From contig CM048846.1 in assembly GCA_026545225.1 (NCBI GenBank), forward strand, positions 13,107,975 to 13,171,974: a DNA stretch of 64,000 nucleotides. The letters are read 5' to 3'. Below, piece after piece: positions 11,661 through 24,903 of this stretch. The translations under genes and the position numbers were made by a program. Under the pieces are notes generated by a model. That model did no database searches and was not told the origin of the DNA. It was given only the letters and a program-made list of their open reading frames with translations. Position 1 is the first letter of the stretch, and each line of letters starts with the position of its first letter. The stretch comes from Cornus controversa. Its lineage: Eukaryota; Streptophyta; Magnoliopsida; Cornales; Cornaceae.

Positions 11661-12366
11661 GGCCCTGTTTGGTAGTACTTCCAATTCCAGATTTCAACTT
11701 TCATTTTTAGTTTTTTGAAAGTCACAGCAAAAATCGCATTTGGTAATTATGAAAAAATGAAAGTGATGGCAAAATTTTGACAATCCTTAGGCATAATTTG
11801 AAAGCTTAATAATGAAACTTTCAGTTTCAAATTTTATTTTTCAGTTCAAGTTTTCATTTCTGATTTTTTTATAAAATGCAATAAATAAAAATTTTGCTTG
11901 CTCAAAAATATAATATAATACAATAAATTAATTAATTTTATTAAAAAAAGAATAAAAAAATTAGAAAATACAGTAAATAAAAATTTGGTTACTCAAAAAA
12001 TATAAATATAACAAAATAAAATATAATAAATAAGAAAACTATAAATAAAAATAATATAATATAAATAAATTACAATAACTACAAAATTATAAGTCAATAA
12101 GAAAAAAAATATTTTATAAAATACAATAAATAAAAAATATATATAAATATAAAGATATAAGTAAGATATATAAATATAATAATAATAAATAAATATATAA
12201 TAAGTATATATAAAGATATATATAAGAAGAAAATACAATAAAATAAGAGCTACATATAAATACAATTATATATAATATAAAAATATAATATAATAAATAC
12301 AAAATTACAAGTCAATAAGAATAAATTTTTTTATAAAATATAATAAATAAAAAAATATAAATTTAA

Positions 12367-12418
<52 letters not shown>

Positions 12419-12862
12419 CTAAAAATATAAAAGGAAATAAAACAAGTATATATAATAATATATGACAATTGCCAAAACCATGTAAATAGTTAGAATTTAT
12501 GACAATTACCAAAAACATGCAAATGCTTAAAAATGAATTTTTAATAAAAATAAACTACAATAAAGTCCTAACAAATATAATTTCGGAGAAAAGAATATAC
12601 ATTATCATATTTATGTTGGTTAAAATGAGTTTGAAGCATATTACTCAAACACAATTTTTAGTCAAAGATACCACTATTTTAAAAAAAAAAATTAATTTTA
12701 GGTTACCAAACATATTTTCAGATTTGTGTTTTCAAAATTTCAACAGCATATAACGTTACCAAACGTATTCTGCTTTTGACAAAAATGACAGTACAATAGG
12801 TTTTCAGATTTCATTTTTCAGAAATCAGAAAATGAAATCCGACAACATTACCAAATAGTACC
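11661..12862. mobile_element. Tourist-type (PIF/Harbinger-like) non-autonomous element, 1202 bp
   Basis: Termini GGCCCTGTTTGGTA and, on the other strand, GGTACTATTTGGTA match at 11 of 14 positions. Flanking TTA (11658-11660 and 12863-12865) is the 3-bp target duplication typical of PIF/Harbinger. M2 (about 19626) and M3 (about 47474) hold the uninterrupted site, which confirms both ends. The interior is very AT-rich with an (AT)n run at 12371-12416 and no transposase. Small ORFs inside are low-complexity. It inserted after the M units diverged. Confidence 0.85.
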
Positions 12863-14215
12863 TTAATTTGTTAAACACAATTTTCATGCTTGTATCCCAT
12901 TCCCATATACATGTTGTCGTCTCGCTGGTCACTACCAAGTTAATTGGAACTCTTTATCCAAAGAGGGAGAGCTGCTACAAGATTTGTTACCTGAAAATTA
13001 TTGGCAAAATGGGAAACATCTTGGGTAGTTGGCAAAGAGATCGCTGAAAGTGGAAACATTCCTAATTCTTTCTTTGACCCATCTGAAAAAAAAATCTCTT
13101 TTTTGCCTCTGATGATTGATCTTATTTTGAATGTGGTTATGAGTTCTTGTACTGCTCTTTATCTGCTTCTTGGAACGACAAAATCAAATTTTATCTAGGC
13201 ACTTGTTTCGGATTTGTTTTTAATTTTCTTGTAACCCAAAGCATATTGTTTGGGTTGGGTTTATTGTTTTTCTTCGGAAGAATGACGTACTTTTTGTTTT
13301 CTTTATACAAATGACTTATTTACCGGAAGAAAAACAAATATATTCAAAATGTTTTGGAATACTGAAACATTGTTAATTTGTTATGCTCTTGGTCAAGTGA
13401 AGTAGTTACTTAATTGTAGACTTTCACCTTCCAAAGATGAGGGTGGGTTGAAGGTTCAAGAAGGACAAAAAAAAAAAAAAAAAGGATGAGTACATTGGCA
13501 AAAAAAAAAAAAAAAACTTTTGTCATTAGCAAAGACTGATGGGTGGGAAATGAAGGTTTCTCAAAAGCAAGATGCATTTAATTATGACAACTATGCAATC
13601 AAGTCATCTCTAATATTAGCCTAGTGGTTAACAATAATTGAGTGAGAATCATTAACTCATTATTATATGTGAATACATTCTATTCAAGTGCCCCAAAAAA
13701 ATGACTTTAAAGCAGCTCTAAGAAAAGAGTTCATCTGCAAAAGCCACGTACAATGCCATGCATGCATATAGAGATTTCTGAAGTTTAAAAATCCATATAG
13801 ATAATTATTTGAATATCAAGATCAAAAGCTAAAAATAGAACAAAATTTACACTGAAGTCCATAACATATCCAAATTCTCCTATAAAGCAACCAAATATTA
13901 GAGAATCCACATATTGTTTGTGCATGTCAAAACACTACTGATTCATAGACCATTTGCTAGATAAATATTGAAGTTAAGCAGACTAATTAAGCATATATAG
14001 CAATTCGAAAAACATAAAGCCATAGAGTCTGATGAGAACCTAAGCAACAAGAAGCGAAGGCCAAATCAACTGGACCTAAAAACAAAAGAAAATAGACAAA
14101 ACAGCAATACTAGTGGAAAAACAACCATATCTATGTCTGGCAGCATTCATGAATCATGATGAACCTGTTCAGAATATCCCACCATACTTATATACCCACT
14201 ACTACTGAAACCATA

Positions 14216-15165
14216 CTAGTGCCACATTTCACTGTCAAAACTAGCTACCACTAGGCCGGCTTCGGATTGTTCGCCATGATCGATGTTGTCTAGCATCCCA
14301 CCACCGTCCACTGGATCAACGTTAATTGCTCCATCCCTTGGAGTATACACCACTTTGCTGCTAGACGCGCTACCAAGTTGATCAGTGCAGTAGCTATGAT
14401 TCAATATCATTGGATTCGCGATTGAGTTTGGATAATTATCGACTGGAATTATTCCTCCTCCCTTTTGAGTTTGATCCAAGGGGTAATATTGGAAGGGCAC
14501 GTCGAAATCAGAAATGGATTGCTGATGATGAGGGTATTGGTTGGGGTAATATTGGAGGGGCACCTCCAACTGCATGCTGTTTCTCCCAAACAAGTCCTGC
14601 ATGGAATAAGAACATTGTTTCTGGGTGCAATCTACCATACTGCTACTGGTACTGGTACTGCTACTGGTACTGGTGTGCCCTTCATGAATTCAAGGCGAAT
14701 TTCGACAGCTTCAATCTTACTCTCCATTACACGATTCAATTCCCTCAAGTCTTCCTCCGGGAGAGCGTCGTACCGATCATCCCAAGTAGGGTAAAACTTA
14801 GCTTCATTCTCATTCTTATTCTTTGCGCGCAGTTTCATAAGCTCTTCTTCAAGCTTCTTCTTCTTGTCCTTGAAAAAGCTGGGCAAATCAACGGTCTTGG
14901 TACTATCATCTTGGTCAGGTCGCTTCTTGTAAGACTCAATCATGTCATGAACCTCATTGTGATTCGTGGGCCAGGTCTCCACCTCCATGCCCATGGGGTC
15001 GTCAATGTCCTGTTTCGGGCTGTAAATTATTACGCACACACCAATGTCGCAGAGAGTCGATAATTCATAAGCTTTCTTCAACAAACCCTTCTTTCTCCTC
15101 TCAAAGGCCAAACGACGTCCCCTTTCATTACTTGTCACTTCCATCTTTCGTTTTGCTCGGCCCAT
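14216..15165 (-). pseudogene. Type I (M-gamma-like) MADS-box gene copy M1, frameshifted
   Basis: ATG at 15165 opens MGRAKRKMEV and a complete MADS domain (about residues 1-60, with KKGLLKKAYELSTLC and IIYSP), then a WPTNHNEVHDM segment and a K/E-rich coiled-coil-like region. Near 14640 a small deletion in the GTACCA/GTAGCA repeat shifts the frame, so the protein ends after 177 residues at AVW. The rest of the C-terminal region stays open in another frame (MVDCTQKQ..., 14638-14216). It would encode a protein with the DNA-binding domain but no Q/Y-rich tail. It is intronless, as usual for type I genes. Such factors act in the nucleus, often in female gametophyte and endosperm. That role is a family inference. 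Confidence 0.8.
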
Positions 15166-15569
15166 CTTCGCATTTTTTTCAAATCAAACATGGATAGTTA
15201 TGTTACAATTATGTAAATACGAAATTAAAGAATTATAATTAGTATAAGAGATGGATTGAAAATAATAATAATAATAAATAATAACATCATTGTATATATA
15301 ATGAAGTAATAAAGAAATATTAATGATATTTCATGGATCAGTATGCATGCAATATGTTTTTCATGATCATTTGAGCTTGACAATATATAACACATTAGGA
15401 AGCGAAAAATAAAATCATGTTTCGTTTAGTGATCACTAGACATCTCTTCTCTATCATATTGCATGTAGTATTAAAGGTTTTATTCAACCTATATAGGTAA
15501 GAGAGACAAATCCTTGAGGGTTTCATGCTTCAAAAAGAAGCCATGCATGTCCCGTACACACATATATCT

Positions 15570-15581
15570 GAATACATATAC

Positions 15582-15620
<39 letters not shown>

Positions 15621-15670
15621 TACTAATTGTCACACACATATATGTTTAGAGAGAGAGAAAGAGAGCGGGC
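15570..15670. repeat. (TA)n, ACAC and GAGA microsatellites upstream of M1
   Basis: A (TA)n run (about 15585-15612), a short CACACA run and an AGAGAG run lie upstream of the MADS start. The same compound tract is present upstream of M2 (about 21885-21975). M3 has only a reduced form (about 51118-51178). Confidence 0.7.
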
Positions 15671-17150
15671 TAACTAATAGTATACTGAAGGCAAATAACA
15701 AGAAAGCAAAATGTACCTTAGCTTAATTCAATGGCTTCTGGAAAAAGAAAAAATTCAATGGCTTTCTCACCTCTCCTTCTCAACCTCAATACACAAAAGA
15801 ATGGGTCTTCTCATGAAACGTTATCTGAGCTTTATAGAGAATAGATTAAGCTAGCTACTATATTACAATTTTGGAAGCTGAATCAATAAGAGATTGACTT
15901 GCCAAAAGTTGTATTGATATGAATCTTTTTCATAACTTGCCATTTTCGTGCTTAAAGATTATTTAAGTAATTTACGGCAACACAAGTCTGCGCTTAATCA
16001 TCTACAAAAAATATATATATGAAATTAAGAATAGCTTATTACGCAATGAAAAGTGTTGACTAATTTTAGATAAATCTGATGCATCACAAGTTGTGAAGAT
16101 CAAATTATTAGCAAGTTACACCAATTTTTTTTTTTTACAAATAAGTATTACATATTTGATATACATTTGTTCGTTATCATGAATTTATTCTATATAATTT
16201 GCTAAATAACTATTTTGTGAAAATTTCAGAAGTCGTAAAATTTAAAGATGCGCATGAACAAATGTCCGAACAAAAGATTGAAAATATTTAAATATTTTTT
16301 GGTAATTACCTTTTTTTTTAATAATGGATAAGAACTCTTGTTGTGGATAAGATATCTTGCCCACGAGTGTATACATACATACGCATACGTATAAATGGTA
16401 TGGTCCGAGTTTCTATCAATAAAGTTGACTGCAACAAATAACAGAAGAGGTAGCCATCACTCATCAGTTAGGGTTTCGAATTGCAAGGCTAGTTTGGTTA
16501 ATTAACCGTTAGTTATAATAGTCGATATTGGGCTTCTTTGCTTTGTATAGCCCACTTAGGCCTTCTTTTAAACTGCTGGGCTAATAGTCCACTTTGTAAA
16601 TACTTGTCTTCATTATATTGTATAAATAAAAAACATATATACTGCTATTACTGGTATACGTAAGTACATATAATTGAAAAAAAGAGTGTTTTTCGTACAA
16701 GTATGAAGTATCCAACTTAACGAATAATACTTTAATTTTTTAGTTATTCATATTAAACATTTTACGTATTATAAATTAAGAAAAATACTCCACTTACATA
16801 ATTTTTTAAAATAAAAAAAAATTACGTTGCCTTTAATCATTTAATTAATAGTTTTCAAATAGTAATTAACCTTACAATTTAATTTTTCCAATCAATATTA
16901 AAGTTAATAGTTTTATATTTCATGAGTCATAATTAGTATCATACTATATTGCAAATCTAGGTCTTTTGTTAAAATTTCGGACAAATTAATTCAACTATGT
17001 AAATTAATTATACACACTTTGTTGAAACTATATATTAACAATTGAAATAAATAATAAAAGATCAATTTTTGGTTAGTAAAAAAAATATGTAACTTGGATT
17101 GCATTGGAGTTTCTGGACCCTAGTGTCTAATCAAATATCAAGTCTGAGGT

Positions 17151-17565
17151 TAAAAAAAAAAATTCTGGATTGCATCAAATAATTGGTAATGGGCCATTTT
17201 TATATCCTATTATTGAATATCTTTTATACCCTGGCATAAATTTTAGATTTCTCTTGAATGTCATCATAATTTTACTGTTAAATTTGAATTCTTTTTGTAA
17301 TGACGACTACTCTTTTTGATAACTTTCTTAGTTCGTTGTGGAGAAGTCAACGAACTAGTTTCATACCTGAACGGTACTACCAATACTTTGAGAATTGGTC
17401 ACATCAAAAAGTACGCCTAAATCACATATAGAGTTACTTTTTGTTTTATATCATCAAATACTGATTTGATCGTTGGAGTGACTCCAACCGTCCTAACTTT
17501 CTTGCTTTGTAGACAACTTGTACTAAACTGTCAACAGAATCGATCATAAATCTTGACAGTGCATT
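17151..17565. other. Spacer between M1 and PPR unit 1
   Basis: AT-rich unique sequence. No gene or repeat recognised. Confidence 0.4.
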
Positions 17566-19446
17566 AATAAGATATATTTTCAAGTCATACTTGCTATTGC
17601 TACAATAAGGTAGCTTTCTAAATAGAAGAAAATTGAATATTGAGTTTAGTAGAATTAAGTTTTTTTGTTCGGATAATAAACATAAATTTAAAGTGTTTTA
17701 GTGTCATTTCTTCTACGTACCTCTCGAATTCATAAATTACCATATTAATACGCAAATAAATAACACTAAAATTATGGTTATAATAGAGCTAAGTTTCCAG
17801 CTTTCCTTCAAGCTTGAGCTTGGTTTTCAAGCTCTACTAATAAATTTTGATTCCAATCTCACTTGAGCTTAAATGTAAGCTTGAGATAAAAAAAATTTAA
17901 GGAGAGAAAATTATAAAACTTGTTCATGAATATCAATCATAATTAGATTGGGGAAACTAGAAGTTGCTAAAATCGAATTTCTTTACGGGTACTTATATGG
18001 GTCCACCAAAGAAACCAAACATCATGTTACCGCCAAAAACAAACTTCTTCAGAAAACGGCCTCTCGCTTCTCTTCCCCTGCTTCACATCCCTTCCTCACC
18101 CACCATCCAAACCACCACCGTCAAAACCTCCACATCTCTCTCTCCTCGCAGACAAATGCACTTCAATGCACCAACTCAAACAAATCCACGCCCGAATGAT
18201 CGTCTCTGCCTATATTCACGACAATTTCGCCGCTAGCCGATTACTATCCTTTGCCGCTCTTTCAGATTCCGGTGACCTCAACTATGCTCTCAAGCTTTTT
18301 AGCAATACCCAGGACCCCAATTCATTTATGTGGAACACCCTCGTTAGGGCCCAAGCTAGTAGTCCAAACCTTCAGAATCTGTGTTTCTTTACATAAAGAT
18401 GCGAAGGCTCGGTGTTGTACCAGGTAAGCACACTTTCCCTTTTCTTCTCAAGGCTTGTTCGAATTTGCGATCACTTGAATGTTGTAAACAAGTGCACACC
18501 CATGTTTTGAAATTCAGTCTGTAACTGGATTTGCATGTTGTTAATGGTTTGATTAGGGGTTACTCTAGTACAGACAATTTGGACGATGCCCGCCAGTTGT
18601 TCGAAGAAATTCTGGATAGAAATTTGAGTATATGGACAACTATGATATGTGGTTATGCTCAAAACTATTGTTCAAATGAAGCTTTATTACTTTTTGATCA
18701 AATGATTTTGGATGGGTTTGAGCCCAATGGACCGACTCTGGCTTCTGTGTTATCTGCTTGTGCTCGATCAGGTTGTTTGGATTTAGGGAGACAGATTCAT
18801 GTTTTTATGGAACAGAATATGATTGAGGTGGGAGTGATTCTTGGGACGGCATTAGTGAACATGTATCTGAAGAACGGAGCAACTTTGATGGCTCAAAAGT
18901 GTTTTGAAAGCATGCCTGAAAGGAATATTGCAACGTGGAATGCAATGATTTGTGGTTTGGCTTTTCATGGACATGCTGAAGGAGTACTTGATCTCTTCCG
19001 GAAGCTAGAGAGGGAGCAGGTTGTGCCAAATGATATCACATTTGTTGGGGTTTTATCTGCATGTTGCCATGCTGGCTTAGCATTATGGGTGTATGGTTGA
19101 TCTTCTTGGGCGAGGTGGGAGGTTATTAGAGGCTGAGGAGCTGATAAAAGGAATGACATGGAAACCAATATGGTGATTTGGGGTGCTCTGTTGGGGGCTT
19201 GTAGGAACCAAGGAAATATTGAGATTGCTGAACGAGTGGTGAAAGAAATTTTTGTTCTTGAACCTCATAATCATGGTGTTTATATTGTTTTGTCTAATAT
19301 GTATGCAGAGGCTGGACGGTGGGAAAATGTTTCGAGACTGAGGAAGGTGATGAAAGAAGGAAACTTGAGGAAAACACCTGGATGGAGCTTTGTGGATGGT
19401 CATAATTAAAGTTGTGTTATATGTGTCTCACAAACCTCATCTGGTT
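17566..19446. repeat. Segmental duplicate: PPR unit 1 (P1)
   Basis: Paralogous to 35643-37570 (P2). Homology starts at AATAAG-TATATTTTCAAG and ends at CATCTGGTT. About 25 bp separate its right end from MADS unit 2. Both copies lie on the plus strand. Confidence 0.85.
18024..19409 (+). pseudogene. PPR gene copy P1, multiply broken
   Basis: Co-linear with the intact P2 gene. Lesions relative to P2 are an extra C near 18078, a one-base loss near 18368, a nonsense change near 18522 (GAA to TAA), a 65-bp deletion near 19079 (retained frame ends ALWVYG), and a one-base loss near 19168. PPR motifs (WTTMICGYAQN, WNAMICGLAFHG, ITFVGVLSACCHAGL) remain readable in pieces. There is no single usable reading frame, so it is a pseudogene. 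Confidence 0.9.
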
Positions 19447-19470
19447 CACAAGGGTTGGAAAGTATAGTGC

Positions 19471-21879
19471 TTGTATTGAATGAGATTCTCCAATACAAGT
19501 ACTCTCTTCTGAGGAAGGAGAGCTCATACTATTAAGCACTGGCCCTTTGATATTTCAGGTACATTTAATAAGGAAGAAGTACCCGTCACTTGATGTAAAG
19601 GTAAGCCCATATCTATCATTGACGTTTTAATTTGTTAAACACGATTTTCATGCTTGTATCCCATTCCCATATACATGTTGTCGTCTCTTTGGTCGCTATC
19701 ATGTTAATTGGAACTCTTTATCCAAAGAGGGAGACCTGCTACAAGATTCGTTACCTGAAAATTATTGGCAAAATGGGAAACATCTTGGGAAGTTGGCAAA
19801 GAGATCGCTGAAACCGGAAACATTCCTAATTCTTTCTTTCTTTCTTTCGACCCATCTGGAAAAAAAAACCGTTTAAAAATTCAATGTGGTTATGGGTTCT
19901 TCTACTGCTCTTTAAATGCTTCTTGGATCGAGGAAATCAAATTTTATCTAGGCACCTGTTTCAGATTTGTTTTTAATTTCCTTGTAACCCGAAGCATATT
20001 GTTTTGGTTGGGTTTATTGTTTTTCTTAGGAAGAATGCCCCTTCTAGAGTGTACTTTTTGCCTTTTTTATACAAATGATTTATTTACCGGGAAAAAAAAC
20101 AAATATATTCAAAATGTTTTGGAATACTGAAACATTGTTAATTTGTTACACTTTTGGTCAAGTGAAGTTGTTACTTAATTGTAGACTTTCACCTTCCAAA
20201 GATGAGGTCGTGGGTTGAAGGTTCAAGCAGGACAAAAAAAAATGGATGAGTACATTTCTTACCCAAAAAAAAAACTTGTCATTAGCAAAGACTGATGGGT
20301 GGGAATCATTAACTCATTATTATATGTGAATACATTCTATTCAAGTGCCCCCAAAAAATGACTTTAATGCAGCTCTAAGAATTCATCTGCAAAAGCCACC
20401 ATGCCATGCATGCATATAGAGATTTCTGAAGTTTAACAATCCATATAGATAATTATTTGAATATCAAGATCAAAAGCTAAAAGTAGAACAAAATTTACAC
20501 TAAAGTCCATATCATATCCAAATTCTCCTATAAAGCTACCAAATATTAGAGAATCCATATATTGTTTATGCATGTCAAAACACTACTGATTCATAGACCA
20601 TTTGCTAGATAAATATTGAAGTTAAGCAGACTAATTAAGCATATATAGCATCAATTCGAAAAACATAAAGCCATAGAGTCTGATGAGAACCTAAGCAACA
20701 AGAAGCAAAGGCCAAATCAACTGGACCTAAAAACAAAAGAAAATAGACAAAACAGCAATACTAGTGGAAAAACAACCATATCTATGTCTGGCAGCATTCA
20801 TGATGAAACTGTTCAGAATATCCCACCATACTTATATACCCACTACTACTGAAACCATACTAGTGCCACATTTCACCGTCAAAACTAGCTACCACTAGGC
20901 CGGCCTCGGATTGTTCGCCATGATCGATGTTGTCTAGCATCCCACCACCGTCCACTGGATCAACGTTAATTGCTCCATCCCTTGGAGTATACACCACTTT
21001 GCTGCTAGACGCGCAACCAAGTTGATCAGTGCAGTAGCTATGATTCATTAATATCATTGGATTCGCAATTGAGTTTGAATAATTATCGACTGGAATTATT
21101 CCTCCTCCCTTTTGAGTTTGATCCAAGGGGTAATATTGGAGGGGCACGTCGAAATCAGAAATGGATTGCTGATGATGAGGGTATTGGTTGGGGTAATATT
21201 GGAGGGGCACCTCCAACTGCATGCTGTTTCTCCCAAACAAGTCCTGCATGGAATAAGAACATTGTTTCTGGGTGCAATCTACCATATTACCAGCTGCTAC
21301 TGCTACTGGTACCACCTCCAAACTTTGATTTGTACCCTTCATGAATTCAAGCCGAGTATTGACAGCTTCAATCTCGCTCTTCAGTACACGACTCAATTCC
21401 CTCAAGTCTTCCTCCGGGAGAGCGTCCAACCAGTCGTCCCAACTAGGGTATAACTTAGCTTCATTCTCATTCTTTGCTCGCCCCATCTTCGCATTTTTTT
21501 CAAATCAAACATGGATATTCATGTTACAATTATGTAAATACGAAATTAAAGACTTATAATTAGTATAAGAGATGGATTGAAAATAATAATAATCATAAAA
21601 AATAAAAATAAATAATAACATCATTGTTTCTATAATGCAGTAATAAAGAAATAATATTAATGATATTACATGGATTAGTATGACATATGTTTTTCTTTTT
21701 AGCTTGACAACAACACGGTAGGAAGCGAAAAAATAAAATCATGTTTCGTCTAATGATCACTAGACATCTCCTATATAGGTAAGAGAGACAAATCCTTGAG
21801 GGTTTCTTGCTTCATAAAGAAGCCATGCATGTCCCATACACGCATATATCTGAATACATATACATTATTGCATTCATAA

Positions 21880-21928
<49 letters not shown>

Positions 21929-23300
21929 TACTAATTATCACACACATGTATGTTTACAGAGAGAGAGAGAGAGAAAGCGGGCTAACTAATAGTATAATGA
22001 AGGCAAAGAACAAGAAAGGAAAAAGTACCTTAGCTTAATTCAATGGCTTCTCTTAGGAAAAAGAAAAAAATTCAATGGCTTCTCACTTCTCCTTCTCAAC
22101 TCCAATACACAAAAGAATGTGTCTTCTCATGAAACGTGATCTGACCTTTATAGGGAATATATTAAGTTAATTTTTGGAAGCTGAATCAATAAGAGATTGA
22201 CTTGCCAAAAGTAAGTTGTATTGATATAAATCTTTTTCATAACTTGCCATTTTCGTGCTTAAAGATTATTCAAGTAATTTAAGGCAACACACGTCAGCAC
22301 TTACTCATACGCAATAAAGAGTGTTGACTAATTTTACAATCACGGTCTAAAACTACTATTACTCTAATTCAAAATTTTAAAATTAATCGTTATCCATTCT
22401 AAAAAAAAAAGGGTGATTGCTAAAAAAAGCAATAAAATCCTTGTTTTGCATCCTCAAACTTTGGAAGGAAGATAGATGACTAAGCTCTTGTCTCTCTTGT
22501 ACCAAAAAAGCTCAATAAACATCTAAAAAATCTAATTTTAATAATCAACGAACTAATTCAAATCCCCGGTTATCAATTAGGAACCCTCTCTTTTAAAATA
22601 TTGGAAATTGATTCACAGGCATTCATATTATGTTATTATACCTCCCAACGCCATTTATCAATGCGATTCTTTTCAAGTACGAGGAGGATTCGTCTATAGT
22701 GCTCTGTTGCATTGACTAACACAAAATTTTTATACTAATAATAAATTTATCTTGTACTTTTGATGATTCCTTCATGACATTTAGATAATTTTGATACACA
22801 AGTTGTGAACATTATCAAGTCCAATGAATTGCACAAGGTTAAAATGCAAGCAGTTGTATCAAATTATTAGCAAGTTACACAAAAAAAAAATTTCGAAGAA
22901 GTATTACTTTGATATAGGTTGGTTATGATGAATTATTTTATATAATTTGCTAAATAACTATTTTGCGAAAATTTCAAAAGTTTAAAGATGCACAAAAACA
23001 AAGGTCAAATCAAAAGATTGAAAATATTCAAATCTTTTTTTAGTAATTACCTTTTTTTGATAATGGATAAGGTGCGTGGATAAGATATGTTGCACACTAC
23101 TTTCTACATACATTTGTTTCTTCTATCAAAAGTATGGCCCGAGTTTCTATCAATAGGGTTTCCAATTGCAAGGCTAGTGTGGTTAATTAACTGTTGTAAT
23201 AATAGCCCACTTGGGCCTTCTTTCCTTATTCACACTTTGTTAAAACTTTGTATTAACAATTGAAATAAATACGTAATAAAAGATCAATTTTTGGTTAGTA
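19471..23300. repeat. Segmental duplicate: MADS unit 2 (M2)
   Basis: Paralogous to M1 and M3. It lacks the Tourist element and the M3 insertions and is shorter on the right, where part of the upstream flank is missing (about 23200-23230 joins sequence that is far apart in M1). It contains the 42-nt exon-like block (19559-19600) and a MADS-domain-less gene copy. Confidence 0.75.
20860..21486 (-). pseudogene. Type I MADS gene copy M2, DNA-binding domain deleted
   Basis: The frame is open for 208 codons from ATG at 21486, but it reads MGRAK straight into NENEAKLYP. In copy M3 these segments are residues 1-5 and 118 onwards, so about 112 codons holding the entire MADS domain and part of the coiled-coil region are gone in frame. 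Both breakpoints lie at GCAAA, which suggests a microhomology-mediated deletion. The rest (DALPEEDLREL, EFMKGT, the DCTQKQCSYSM block and the Q/Y-rich tail to MWH) is conserved. It cannot bind DNA as a MADS protein. Whether it is expressed is unknown. Confidence 0.85.
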
Positions 23301-24903
23301 AAAAAATATGTAAACAAACAATATGTAACATTGGAATTTCTATTTTTCTATCTTTTATGCCTTTTAAATTGGTATTGATGTTTTTGACGGACGGGTATGA
23401 AATGGTTAGGTAGAACCTCAAGTATAATACAGTAGAGCATAGAGGTGCAGAGAAGTATGATGATAGAATAAGTTCCATTTTTGTATGTTTGTTTGACTGG
23501 TTCTTCCTTCACCTTCCATCTGAATTTCTATAGACCCTAAAAATTCCCATTATTGTAACCTTGAAAGCTTTTGCCGCAAGTAGTGAATAGTGATGATGAT
23601 AACATCCTACGGAGAAGCAATGGCAAGAACTACCTTATGATGGGGGCATTCATGATTCATCTAATGCATCCAATGGTAAATCCCTCGTCTCCAGTTCATT
23701 CTGTATCCACTTGTTGTTTAAGGTCTGCATCTCTAATGCTCAAAAGACATGTTTTTCCAGTGATGTGAAGTAGTAGAGGAAAAAGTCACTTTTATGTTGT
23801 TCTTTGCTTTGCTTCTCTCTTGAAAAATGCCTTTTTAACATCATCTTTTACTAAAATAATTAAGAAAGTAAAAATCGTCCTAATCTTACAATTTTATTTT
23901 GTAGGCATATGTTTAGTAAGTACACTGAACACAACCATCATATAAATAAAATGAATGTCTTTTTGTGGTTTCTTTGCTCGTGAAATGTTGTATGATATAC
24001 ATTTTAGTTCTTAGAAGTGCATTTTTATGTTTAGCTTTGTTTCATGGATCCTTTTTGCTAAAAATACAATAACTGCAGCCAAATCCAGCCTTAATTCTAC
24101 TTGGGGTCTAGGCATATAGGATCAAATTCAACCATAATAATTGTTTTCAGTTTTTTTTTATTATTTTTTTATTTTTTATTATTATTTTCTTCTGTGCAAT
24201 CGAAGTCAAGCTCTGCAAGATAAGTTTGGGCGGAAGGTTTATGCCATGGAGTGGCCTAGCCAGCAATGAGTCTGAATGAGATGGAACTTGATACCCATAT
24301 ATATTTCTATGGTTGCACACAACAACCCTTAGACCAATTGTTACCCAAAAATTAACATGCCTTTTAAGTACTAGTGAAGAAACACTATCCAATCCAATTG
24401 CATGATGGTAGGACATTCCCTGCTTTAACTTATTAATGGACGTGCACCCCCACCTTCTTCAAGGGTATGTGCAACTATTATCATCTTTAAATATTTTATA
24501 TGTTTATATCAAAACCAATACCAATGTCTCAAGTTCAACATGTACTATTACGAAGTCAACCTTACACGTACCTATTTTTTTATTTATTGAATGGATATTA
24601 TTATATTGCATATTGTCAATAATATGTAAAGGCTTATTTAGAGACACGTAATCTTGAAAGCTAGCTAAATAAGTTTAGGAGACAAAAATTCTAGTCCTAG
24701 ATAATTTAAGAGAATGTGTAACAAACCTATATGGTTTAGAAAAAGATATATAATCTAAAAGCAGATATATCATGAAATATATAATCTAACACCTAGCTAC
24801 TACACCTGCAGGCAATTCAGCAAATTTTTTTAGCTTCTGAACAGACAGTTTTAGTGAAAAAACTTATGAACTATTGAAAAATAAATATATTTTCATTGAA
24901 CAG
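23301..24903. other. Spacer upstream of the DUF642 remnant
   Basis: No convincing gene. It may include the first intron of the DUF642 gene, but I could not find a signal-peptide exon. T-rich and A-rich runs occur near 24150-24190. Confidence 0.4.

Larger units (their letters stand above)
11377..17150. repeat. Segmental duplicate: MADS unit 1 (M1)
   Basis: This block is paralogous to 19471-23300 (M2) and 47199-55024 (M3). Shared order: TTGTATT...GATTCTCCAATACAA at the left edge, a 42-nt exon-like block (11590-11631), a conserved downstream flank, the MADS gene on the minus strand, then a shared upstream flank to at least 17150. M1 differs by a Tourist-type MITE at 11661-12862 and by a deletion near 16075 relative to the other two. 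The right edge is approximate. Confidence 0.8.

Noticed and set aside
11993..12302. Y/I/L-rich ORFs resembling membrane proteins
   Set aside because: They are low-complexity AT sequence inside the Tourist-type element.
14410..15063. 217-aa plus-strand ORF overlapping MADS copy M1, with similar ones over M2 and M3
   Set aside because: They are antisense shadows of the MADS coding sequence with no domain of their own.
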